A stretch of DNA of 64,000 nucleotides from Ceratothoa steindachneri. Taxonomy: Eukaryota; Arthropoda; Malacostraca; Isopoda; Cymothoidae. A model generated the notes under the pieces. It saw only the letters and a list, made by a program, of their open reading frames with translations, ran no database searches and was not told the origin of the DNA. The stretch covers positions 66,970,907 to 67,034,906 of the forward strand of contig OZ018330.1 in the NCBI GenBank assembly GCA_963969495.1, written 5' to 3'. A program made the translations under genes and the position numbers. Positions 34,051-44,235 of the stretch are shown here, in pieces (the first letter of the stretch is position 1; each line of letters starts with the position of its first letter).

Positions 34051-36359
34051 ACCGATATCTCTCTCCTATAATTATTACGCCACTGAAAAGAAATTTGTGC
34101 AATCTATTATGTCATTATTAAAACTCTTAAATTTCAGAATTGCAGCATTGACTATAAATATTCATCATTTAATTAAGCTTCAACTACTTGCAACTGCTGT
34201 AGTTCAAATACTACCGGCAGACTTGCTAGACTTCAAAATGCTTCACAACAAGTGAGTCATTTATTCATAGCAGATGCCGCTTGCCACCAAATACAAAGCC
34301 AATGCGAAATAGTTGTGGGAGGAGCTACTGATATCTGAAGTAATACGTTGAGATTGTGCCAGCCTAGGTACATATGTAATTGTTATTGAAGGTACTTTAT
34401 AATTTCAGCACGCGTAGAGATAGATATTTCTCTATATTGTATAATTAAATTTCTAAGATATAGTGAGGTACATAAAAAATGTAAAAAAGAATATTCTAAA
34501 CCCTCGTTTAGATACTTGCTTTAACATGCTAACTGGGATTTCAAGGCAAAATTTGGATTGTGGTGAACATTGTACAGTCGATGAAGCACTGATTGATTGT
34601 GCCTTTTAGCCAAACTTTCGCTCCCCTGTGGGCGATATGGGACCCGTTGAGAATGGCGGTTCCACATTTATAACAATCTAAAACACTATAACGCTTACTC
34701 TCAAATCTCTCTTTGTCTGTCTGCCCCCTGTCGATCTCACTCTCTTTCTCCCTTTCTATCTCTCTCTCTCTCTCCTTTGAAAGGAGAAATTTGCCTCCAA
34801 TTTTTTTATGTTCTCCCATTAGAGACGAGAAATAATAGCCTATGACCTTTGACTGGAGACGAGAATAAGCTTACAACTGCCCCATATTCTGTGATTGACG
34901 ACGAGAACTAGGCTTCAAATTTCAATACTAAATGTTGCCATGGAGGAGGCGTAATTTGCTTCGCTCGTATTACCATCGCAAACGTAACTCTGACCATTGA
35001 AACGAAGAGAACAAAAAACAATGGATCATTTGACACTGATTTTATTTTACACACGAAACAAGACTAAGTTCGAGGACACATTTGGGATGCAATGATAGAA
35101 AAGAAAGAAATGGTGCAGAGAAGTCATTTATCATTCATGGCACCAAAACATATGTGAAGAATAGATAAAATTATTCAAAATTTCATCTGTTTTCGTGAAG
35201 AAATCAGAATAAAAAAATGGTACTAGGATATATTTCGCTGATGATTAATGCTCGCTATAGAATCTTTGCATCGTTCAGAGAGTTCAGGTGGGAATGATAT
35301 CAAAGGATGATAATACACGAGGTGTTGACTGGAATTTATTCAATAATTTTTAAAACATAATATGATACTCTAACAAAGAAAATAATTATTGTTACAAAAT
35401 GATGTATTTAATATTCAAATGAATCGCTTTTGGCGTCGAAGACAAGACGAAGTCGAGTGATGACTAAACGCAGGTGGCAGGCAGAGATATAGCCGATATT
35501 TTCTCCCAGCATCTTTCCAGTTTGCACTTCCGAATTTCGATACTCTAATCAGATTTAGCAAAGCCCTTCTGTTCAAGCATAGAGAAAACTAAAATATATG
35601 TGGGGTTTAAATCCGACAAACTGGGAAAGGTCATTTGACCAAACCGCCTTAAAAATTTTACTGGCGCAAGTCTTTACCTTTTTTGGTGTTTAATGAAGTC
35701 GCTTCATCTTGTTGAAGGTGGCACAGAACGTGACTCAGAACGTGACTGCTTGCAACCCCATGTTGGCGACAGATGGCAACCTTTTTAGGCAAGTCTATTA
35801 TGTGCCACTGAAAGAGATGCAAATCATAGGTAGCGTTTTCATCGCCTTGACACTCACTGCAACCCTCGCTCTACTCCAAGGGACACTTTCACTGTCAACC
35901 TCCACGCTCTGCATTCAGGCAGGTTGTAGCCACTTGATTGATTAATCAAGATTAATTACTACCTTGTTTGTTAACAATAAATAATATATTACATTATTGG
36001 AGTGTGTTTGTATAAACAAAAGCTTCAAATGGTTCTACTGGCATTTTTTATGGTGGCCTCCACCCAGGTCAGAATCTCTTATTAAACATATCCAAATATA
36101 TATATGTTGATTTATCTTTAACACCCCTCTCTTTTAATGAAGATGAGAAGTATTTTCTAGCCCGTTGTTTTGACCAGCCCACACCATCACCAATACTGGC
36201 TTATGTTTATCGATTGATATCTGTTGTTTAACGTAAAACATTTTATTTTCCTCAAACTATCATTATGTGTGCTGTAGGTAGTCTGGAGAGTCAACAAATT
36301 CACATCCATCAACAGAACTGCAAGATACCAGTCATCAACGAACCGATAGAGAGGCAGCT
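34051..36359. other. AT-rich, no recognised gene
   Basis: About 2.3 kb without a recognisable gene. A CT-rich run (34,730-34,790) creates a spurious minus-strand open frame (34,541-34,819). A plus-strand frame at 35,709-35,945 has no recognised product. Confidence 0.4.
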
Positions 36360-36750
36360 TTGCTCTTCCGAATGTCCTCTTTTTATTTCGGGCGGAAAAA
36401 GAGATGTTATTTAGCTATCATGAATGGACGAAGCTTCAGCATATCTTTCAGCGATTTTTGCCTGGTCGCATGGCTCAATTTGGCCTCTAAAGCAAGTTGT
36501 CTGGCACTCTTTAGATCTCGCCTGATCTTGTTCCTCCTGTTTTTGATTAGAGTTGGAATCCTTACTGATCAGGACAAGGGGTCTTCTCTCTTGGAAGGAA
36601 AATTCTAGTCTCTTTAAACCATTTGGTAGCTCTAAACCCCATAGCTCTTCTCTCAATGGAGTTGAACATTTTTACAATATTTTCTGCAGTCTTTCCGCTT
36701 CTAGACAGATATAGGGGTTCTTCGCATTTTTCAGTTATACGTGCAAACAA
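36360..36750 (-). other. Unrecognised open frames, possibly TE-derived
   Basis: Two overlapping minus-strand frames (36,750-36,562 and 36,656-36,411) encode phrases such as EEPLYLSRSGKTAENIVKMF and ERRAMGFRATKWFKE. They do not match a family I can name. The style (Arg/Lys-rich, frameshift between two frames) resembles a decayed retroelement. No start or regulatory signal is evident. Confidence 0.25.
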
Positions 36751-37504
36751 CGGGCGTTGTGTTTTAATAATTTACACTTTGATTCACAAAATTCATTAAA
36801 TCTTAAAATAAGCAGTCTCAACCCCTTGTTTTCCCTCTGCGTTAGGTTTATATTTTTTCGGGACAAGCTGAAATTCAAACACTAATGGGAGGACCAGAAA
36901 CATTGGCGTCCAAAGTCATTCCTTATACAGCTATCATAAAATAGCACACTGTGTGATTTTGACGGGGAAGTAAGCATCGAAATACGAGTGTGGTAACTGC
37001 AAATTTCGACTTTGAATGTGGAATATCTTCGTGCGTAAAATTTTTATTTGAGACTACAAAAGGCAAATTGTCAAAATTGTCGCTTTTTTGTTTCTTTTAT
37101 CTGTTTTCCAATTTATTATCTTTTCTAAAACCTATTTTGCTCCGTTTCTTTGTCTCGAGTCAACCATACTATTTTCTGCAAGTGTCATAAAAGACGATTA
37201 TGACTGGATGTGGAGGTGGTCGCAGAAGTCTTGAATCTGAAACCTTTTATTGCGGCAATGATGCGCGCTGATCCTACATTATTATTGAGCAAAGGAGATG
37301 GTAACGAGAAAAAAAGATTATAATTTTATTGTTAAATATATTATAAGACATAAATTTATTTTGTTATTGGATCTAATAATCACTGCAGACTCAATGTGGA
37401 ATTTATTATATAAAGGAAACTATGGGTAATTATGAGGATTAAAAAAAATCACACTCAAAAGCTTGGTTTCCGAGCGCTGGGCAGTGCCACCAATCGATTT
37501 GTGA
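36751..37504. other. AT-rich, no recognised feature
   Basis: I see no gene or repeat. An open frame at 36,990-37,190 encodes a Phe/Leu-rich peptide without motifs. Confidence 0.35.
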
Positions 37505-37930
37505 TGGGTTCCCGTTTTAAGGGAGGAAAAAGAAATAATTTCATGTGTCTGGGTTATGGAGGGCAAAATAAAAAAAACTTTATGTGCTCCGCTTTTAGGA
37601 GAGGCAAAAAGAGACAATCTCAGGTGCCCCAGGTTTCAGGGAAGAAAAAGAAACAAACTCATGTGATCCAGATTTGGGGGAGGCACAAGAAATAATCCCG
37701 GGGGCTCCGGTTAGTAGAGGGAAAATAAATAATCTGCTTACTCTGCTTTTAAGGGAGGCAAAGTAATAATCTCAGATGCTGAACTTTTGGGAAAGACAAA
37801 AGAGTTGTTCTCATGTGTCTCGTTTAGGGAGGCAAAAGAAATACTCTCAGGTGCTCACGTTTTATGGGAGACAAATGAAAAAAAGTAAGGTACACCTTTT
37901 ATGAAGGACAAAAGAAAGAATCTGAGGTGC
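37505..37930. repeat. Minisatellite, 38-40 bp unit, about 11 copies
   Basis: Imperfect units follow the pattern TGCTCxxGTTTTxxGGGAGGCAAAAGAAATAATCTCAGG (spelled here as a consensus of short blocks: TGCTC, GGGAGG, AAAGAAA, AATCTCA). The start of a unit recurs about every 38-40 bp from 37,505. The open frame at 37,432-37,695 is a by-product of it. Confidence 0.8.
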
Positions 37931-37961
37931 TCAACTTATGTTAGGGCGGTTGTTCCCTGAA

Positions 37962-37970
<9 letters not shown>

Positions 37971-38006
<36 letters not shown>
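37971..38006. repeat. (TA)n microsatellite
   Basis: A TA tract preceded by about ten A residues, just after the minisatellite. Confidence 0.95.
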
Positions 38007-38007
<1 letters not shown>

Positions 38008-38254
38008 TCGTGTTGGTAAGAAAATAAAAGATGACAAATGAACCCCTAAGCAATCCCTTTTGCAAAGGAATTGCTTAGGAGATACTTTGAAACGCCCTGA
38101 TTTTAGTCCCTTTTAAAATTAATTTAGAACCAGGTGTCAAACCTATATACATTCCGCCATATCATATTCACCATTTAAAATTAGGAATCGTAAATGAACA
38201 TTTAAAAATATGTTAAAAGCGACTCATTCAGCCCTCAATCATTTCTTGCTCACA
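38007..38254. other. Possible 5' part of the gypsy pol remnant
   Basis: No firm motif is visible. It lies directly upstream of recognisable reverse transcriptase and may hold more of the same element. Confidence 0.3.
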
Positions 38255-39070
38255 CCCTATGATGTTGATTTCTAAAGAAAACTGGTGGTACGCGAACATA
38301 TCTCGATTTCTGAAGACAAATTCAAATAACACTACCAGATCGGTTACCTTTACAAAATTCAGAAGGAAGTGTTTATAACATCGAAAAGGGTAAAATGTTC
38401 AGTAGTTTAGATTTACCATCAGAATATTGGCAACTGGAAGTTAGTCCAGAGTCACGTGCAATAACAGCTTTGACCACCATCCATGAGCACTACGAGTTTC
38501 GCATCATTCCCCTTAGAGCCAGAAACTGTCCTGCAAACTTTTATCGAATACTGCATATAGTACTCTGAAATTCTAAAAGTATGTAGAAGTCTTAGTCTAA
38601 CTAGATGACATAATTGTTTTCAGTCGAGACTGTCAATCGACAAATGAAATTGAAAAAATGTAACTTCTTACAAGAATCAATATTATACTTAGGATGGCTA
38701 ATCTCATTTCAAGGCATTGAATAGATCCAGCAGAATTAGCCGTTCTGGCTATTTATCATATTCCAAAGATCTTTATTGTTTACGTAGGTTTCTTTCGCAA
38801 TTTTATTTAAGAAATTTCAGCCATTGCTAGACCAATAAAACAATTATTAAAAAAACACCACTTTCAATTAGCTACATAAACATCAGCAGATATTTGAAAC
38901 ATTAATCGGAAAACTCACCTCTCAACCACTTTTAGAGTCCATAGATTATACTAAATTATTCATAGTCCATACATATGCATCTTTATGGTTGATGGAGTTG
39001 AACTCCCTGTCACCTTTGCTAGTTCTGGCCTATCTAAGGCTCAACAAAATTACTCCACCAATTACCATGA
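38255..39070 (+). pseudogene. Ty3/gypsy reverse transcriptase and RNase H start
   Basis: The plus strand reads through RT motifs in order: MLISKENWWYANISRF (38,263-38,310; compare the usual V.KK.GG.R...D.R), MFSSLDLPSEYWQLEVSPES (38,396-38,455), TTIHEHYEFRIIPL, a damaged catalytic region near 38,600 (VLVLDDIIVFS-like in a shifted frame), KLKKCNFLQESILYLGWLIS (38,650-38,710), and the RNase H-proximal LTSQPLLESIDYTKLFIVH (38,915-38,970). Many stops and at least two frameshifts occur. No LTRs are visible nearby and the element ends where the antisense LINE begins. It is a different lineage from the element at 15,225-21,116. Confidence 0.75.
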
Positions 39071-39129
39071 AGCATTTTAAGATTTTTATTATTATTTGAG
39101 ATAATGAACACAAAATTCTTTTGGGAAAA

Positions 39130-40962
39130 GCCTAGCGGCTATGAACTTGAAAACAAGCTCCCGCAGAACACAGTATCCATATGTCAAGTAATAAAGAATA
39201 AATTCTTAAAGAAAGAAATTGAAATGTATAAATATATAAATAAATATGTTTAAAATTATTAAATTGAAATCATTATTAAAATTATGAGACAGTAGCACCT
39301 ACCCTTAATCTAGTATTGCAACTTCGCTTAAAGATATTAAGATCCTTCTGCATAACCTTTGCAGGAAGATCATTCCACTGCTTTACTGTACTTGGCAAAA
39401 TGCAACGCTTAAACTGAGAGGAATGAATAGTGCATGTGGATGTTGTCCATCCGCAAACCTTGTTGCTCTAGCAAGAGGCAGTGGCTCAAGACTTAAAAAT
39501 GATAGTGGCAATTCCCTACTGAAGTAGTATTTATGGAATATCGACAAACATGAAATCATCAGGAAAAAGGAACCTGCCTCCACGAGCAACCTTATCTAAG
39601 AGAGACAGATCTCTGGCAGAAGCGGATATCCAAACTGGAGAACAATACTCAAGAACTCAAGAAGAAGGAGAACAAAGAACCGGAAACAAGTGGCATTAAT
39701 ATCTTCATTATTATAGATATATGAGGCCTTACGTACAATACCAAGTTTTCGGGCAGCATTAGCAGATACATTTAAAAGATACTTCTAAAAAGTCAGGTGA
39801 GAATCATAGGTAATGGCAAGGATCGTTAGGGATTCCGACTCAGCAAGAAGTGTATCTCCAACACAGAGTGGAGGATGAGGTGGCTCATTGGTACGAGATC
39901 TACGAACTAAGAGGGTCTCTGTTTTACTTGAATTGAGCTTCATACGCCAGCGATCACACCATTTCCTACTTTTTTCTAAATCACGACTTAAACTCATGCC
40001 AACTTGGTGTCTCATTGCTGGAGACCTGATCACTCCAACAAGTGTAGTATTATCTGCATACTGAACAACCTTGTTTTCAAGACCTTGTACCAAATCACTT
40101 GTGTATACTAAAAACAACAAAGGCCCAAGAACACTGCCTTCTGGAACTCCAGACACAACACATCTAGGTTCACTAAAAACTCCATTTACGACAACACGTT
40201 GCTGCCAATCTTTTCAAAAGTCGTTAATTAGTCCAAGGATGTAGCCACATATTCCAAGGTTTTGTAGTTTAAAAACAAGTGCTTTATGGTTAACACGATC
40301 AAAAGCAGCGCTAAAATCAACCTGAACTAATCTAGATTTAAAACCCTTGGGAAGATTCTCTTGCATACTACAAGTCAAATCTAAAAGGTCATCACAAGTA
40401 CCCAACTGCCTCCTGTATGCATACTGACTTCTAGCCAGTAAGCCATTTGACTCCAGGTATCTATAGAAGGGCTTAGATATAAGCTTCTCAGTAACCTTAG
40501 AAAGCACAAGAAGTATTGAAATGGGCCTGTATTGACTACAATCGGCAGATAACATGCCCTTAAGAATAGGCACAACATTGCTCAATTTACGATTATCAGG
40601 AAAGCTGCTTCGTCTAAATAAAAATATATATAATAAAAGAATGATCTGATGTCCCAAAATTTCCACAGACCTTTTTTTTCTACGGCAGCTGGAGCATCTG
40701 TACACATAAGATCTAGTCTATTACCTAAAATATGGGTGGGTTCCTGAATCATCTGGAGACAATCAGCAGCAGTGCAAAATTCATAAGCTGACCTAACATG
40801 CTGATCAGTTACATTAGAATTGAGCCATTCTTCATGATTTGCATTACATTCCCCACTAATTACAAAACAAGCTTTCCTATCTGTTGATTGAGCCAAGGCA
40901 ATACGATCTAAAAGACAGTCATAAATAGAGTCATCATGCCCTTGGTTACGGTACAACGCAAA
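39130..40962 (-). pseudogene. Non-LTR retrotransposon (endonuclease, RT), antisense, 5' truncated
   Basis: On the minus strand ORF2 runs from VFALYRNQGHDD (40,962) through the endonuclease box VISGECNANHEEWL (40,866-40,825; Glu where Asp is usual) and TRLDLMCTDAP-like text (near 40,710). RT motifs follow: RKLSNVVPILK (40,590-40,555), YRPISILLVLSKVTEKLI, VDFSAAFDRVNHKAL, GVPEGSVLGPLLFLVY (40,150-40,105) and the catalytic YADNTTLVG, where the second Asp is Asn (about 40,060-40,030). The tail, KRCILPSTVKQWNDLPAKV, is near 39,400-39,350, and the stop is near 39,285. A deletion near 40,620-40,680 removes the link between endonuclease and RT. The mariner at 40,965 abuts the 5' end. Confidence 0.8.
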
Positions 40963-40964
40963 TA

Positions 40965-41897
40965 CGAGGGGCGATCAATAAGTTTTGCGAATCGGTAGGG
41001 CAAAACAGAGGAAGGGGACTGGCTGTTTGTGGGCGTGTTAGGACAAGTTATGACAAGTCAGGACCTGCAGCCGCACGCTCCTGCCTCGTCTATTTAAGAA
41101 GCAGTATCTGATTGCAGATCGTCAGTCACAAATTTTTCAACAATGGAGAAGGTTGAGCACCACGCAGTGATCAAACTTTTGACCAAGGAAGGCAAGAGGG
41201 CAAAAGAGATCCATAAGCGCATGGGTGCAGTGTACACCGAAAACGCCCTTTCCTATGAAACTATTACTCGCTGGAATAGGGAGTTCCACCATGGTCATGA
41301 GTCTCTTGAAGATGACCCTCGTTTAGGACGCCCGTCAGACGTGGCAAACGAGGACAATGTGGCCCGTGTGGAGAGGATAATCCTCGAAATTAGACGGGTG
41401 AAGGTCGAAGAAATCGAGCAACAACTTGGAATATCACATGGAAGTGTTATCAACATCATTCCCTACAATTTGGCCATGACCAAGGTATCTGCCCATTGGG
41501 TCCCTAAAAATCTCACGCCCCATGATCGACTTCAACGTCGTCAAAGTCCACCAGGCCAGAGTTACACAAACTGCCCTGCGCGCGAGTGCGGATTCGAGGA
41601 GCTCAACCATCCCCCTTACAGTCCAGATCTGGTCCCTAGCGACTACTTTCTATTGCGCTAGCTCAAGGCTGCACTGCGTGGATGCCGGTTTTGGGACGAT
41701 GGAGATGTCCAGCTCGCCGTCCAGAAGTGGATTGAACAGCAGTCGGGAGATTTGTGGTTGTCGGGAATTTGACTCCTCAGGGAAAAGTGGCGCAAGTGCA
41801 TTGAAGTCGAGGGTAGTTATATTGAAAAGTAATAAAACACTTTTCCTCATATCTCGTTTCTTTATATCCGAATTGCAAAACTATTGACCGCCCCTCG
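40965..41897 (+). mobile_element. Deleted mariner (family m1), complete ends
   Basis: The element is 933 bp. The left terminal repeat CGAGGGGCGATCAATAAGTT (40,965-40,984) pairs with the right one ending ATTGACCGCCCCTCG (41,897). Both are flanked by TA (40,963-40,964 and 41,898-41,899). It carries a transposase reading frame missing its catalytic centre. As it retains both ends, a related full-length transposase could have moved it. Confidence 0.9.
41143..41661 (+). pseudogene. mariner transposase with internal deletion
   Basis: The start is ATG at 41,143 (MEKVEHHAVIKLL), followed by two helix-turn-helix units: the HTH_48-like N-terminal part with IHKRMGAVYTENALSYETI, and the second with EEIEQQLGISHGSVINII. 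The sequence then runs to LTPHDRLQRRQ (about 41,514-41,545), where homologous full-length transposases continue into the first catalytic Asp (family knowledge). Here the frame jumps directly to text before the third Asp (FEELNHPPYSPDLVPSDYF, 41,599-41,650). About 115 residues that should include the first two catalytic Asp residues are absent. The C-terminal part continues after a stop (LWLSGI, IEVEGSYIEK). Not catalytically competent. Confidence 0.85.
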
Positions 41898-41899
41898 TA

Positions 41900-42389
41900 T
41901 ATATAGTGCCAATTTATTATTATTAAATAAAGGTGCTCATCACGAAGTCCCTTCGGGATCGTGATAATATAAGAGGTGAAGGTGTAGGAGAGAGATAGAA
42001 AGGTAGAGATATTGTGTGTGGCGTGTGTGTTTATGAGATGGTTATGAATGACGGATGATACATGGCGATGATTCGGTGAAGGTGATATATTGAATTGTGC
42101 CTGGTTGCCTGGCAATCGCTTTCGTTTTGCATTTTTTTTGTTTTATGTTGTTTTTATATTTGCGATTTGTAATTTATGCATTAGAGCCTTTGTTATCAAT
42201 TGCTCCTATGAGCTCTTTATTATTAGTTTTATTATAATTATTTTTTACTTTTTGGCTTTCTTGCACTTTTCAGTGGTTTTGTAGTCCTATATTTATAAAC
42301 TCATTACTCTTTTCTGTTAGGATTCTCTTTAGTGTTTCATTATTCGTTGGTTATCAATATCGGTGGTTTTTATTCGGTAGGTCACTTCG
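41900..42389. other. No recognised feature
   Basis: An AT-rich stretch with a short run of GTGTGTG (42,015-42,030). No motif is seen on either strand. Confidence 0.4.
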
Positions 42390-44235
42390 TGTTATTTATA
42401 GATCTGGTTTACATTCATCGTTGTATTCTTCTTGCTTCTCTCAAATCTCTTTATGTGTTTTATCTGACGGATTTCATTGTTTTGTATGACTATTTTGTTT
42501 AGTTCTTCCCGGGGTTAAGTTTCATTTAACTTTACCCACAGGTTTTTGACTCGTCCGTGGAGCACAGTATTGATAGGTTCAAGTTTGGTTCTTCTCTTCA
42601 GTTCTTCGGATGTTATTTGGTCCTGTCTTCTTTAATTTTCAATGAATCTCGTTCCCCAGTTTTGTACTCTTTGGGCCTTTCATATCTGATTTTTACTCAG
42701 CATGTGAGTAGGTATGGTCGGATATAATAATTTAGAACGGACGAGGGATGTATATAATTTTCTTTTATTGTTGCTTGAAAGGTTATGAAATCATAGCTGC
42801 GTAGACATTTTTGCTTTTGCTTCATTTACCTTTTTTTAAACATGGGAGACATACCCATTCGTCTTTAGCTTAAGTTCCAGGACTCTTCCCTCCGTGATAT
42901 AATGGTATTATTCACCCACGACTCTAATTGTGGCTATTTTCTTCGATTAATTGGAATAATGCTGAATTTGTTTGTGTTTGTGTTTCTTTTTTCGAAATCG
43001 CTTAGGTTTTTTATTTCCTTCGCTGTCCTTTGGGCGATATCTCTTGGGTTTTGTCTACTATTACTTGAGATAATTTGTGTGATATCATCCGGAAATTAGA
43101 TGTACATCGCACACTCATCCGTTGGTTGGGGTAAGTCATGGGTTTATATGGTATATAAGGTTGAGGAGAAACACCTTCCTTGTGGGACCCGCCCGTAGAG
43201 CGAATGCGTCACCCATTTGGCCATTTAATTGCAGAATGGCTTTTCTTCATAATAGGTAGGGGCATAATATTTTGGTTAGGTTGGTCTCCATGTTCAGGGC
43301 GAGTATTTTTGCTTGTAAACCGGGGATCCATACATTATCGAAAGCTTTGGGAACATAGCGGAATATGACGTCCACGCTGTTGCCTCTTGCACTATCGATC
43401 TCATATTTTTCCGTTATTACTGCCATCTCGGTTTTCGTCCCTCTCTAGCACATGGACCCGTGTTGCTGCGGGTTATATAGATTATTTGTTTCAAGGGGTT
43501 TTAATAGCCTTTCGTTGAGGAGCTTTTTGAGGGGCTTCCCGAGAAACTCGAGTAGTAAGATTAGGCGGTAGCTTTCGATTTGGTGTTTTGGTTTACCCCG
43601 TTTCGGCAAGAAGATCATCTTTGCCTTCTTGAAGGCCTAGAGGTAGTATCCAGAATTAAGACAAACATTGAAAATCCTTAAGATTGCTTCGTACACGTTG
43701 TTTGGTGCATTAGTCAGGTGCGCCTTCGTTATGCCACTTAATCCTGGTGCCCTTTGTTTAAGCGACTTGACTGCTGTCAAGTACTCTTCCATTATGAACG
43801 GCATTCCCTCTGCCGAGCGGATGGGTCCCCCCTCGTCAATCTGTGCGTATGGTTTGATGTTTTCTTTTTGGTTCTCAATTGTTCGAGCTGTTTCTTCTTC
43901 GTAATCTCTATCGAAGTCGAGGTTTTATTTAGTTTAAATCGAGAAAATTTGTTCCCAGTGCCTTCTGAAGTGATTTTGAAGTTCTGCGTCTTGCTGCAGT
44001 TCTCTATCTTGGACTTTGATCTTTATTAGTTCTTTTGGTTGGGTTCCTCTCAGTCTCCGAATTTGGGTGAAATGTTTTTTAGAGCCCTTTCGATGTCCAT
44101 TTTTCTGATTATATTATTCCATAATTGAATTACTCTTTCTTTTATCATTAGCCCCAATTGTCTTTTGATGGTTTTTAGCCTGAAATATTTTTCCATCGTA
44201 TTAGCGAGATCCGTCTTCGATTGGTGATTAAGGTC
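42390..44235 (-). pseudogene. Non-LTR retrotransposon RT, antisense
   Basis: On the minus strand the N-terminal region (44,220-44,060) has KTDLANTMEKYFRLKTIKRQ. The RT follows from about 43,900, with LTAVKSLKQRAPGLSGITKAH (43,793-43,730), FKKAKMIFLPKRGKPKHQIE (43,635-43,575), a fingers block with LLEFLGKPLKKLLNERLL, FDNVWIPGLQAKILALN (43,345-43,295), and a catalytic region near 43,110-43,075 (MYI ... DDITQI) broken by a short insertion. The C-terminal part (42,880-42,520) includes LELKLKTNGYVSHV, NNKRKLYTSLVRSKLLYPTI and RVKNLWVKLNET. Stops are frequent. I cannot place the clade; Jockey-like is most plausible because of the C-terminal layout. Confidence 0.7.

Noticed and set aside
37432..37695. 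Lys-rich 87-codon frame, could look like a basic peptide gene
   Set aside because: It is produced by the 38-40 bp minisatellite; the unit length is not a constant multiple of three and the units drift.
37505..37930. CRISPR-like array
   Set aside because: The repeats are contiguous and diverged with no unique spacers, and the sequence is eukaryotic.
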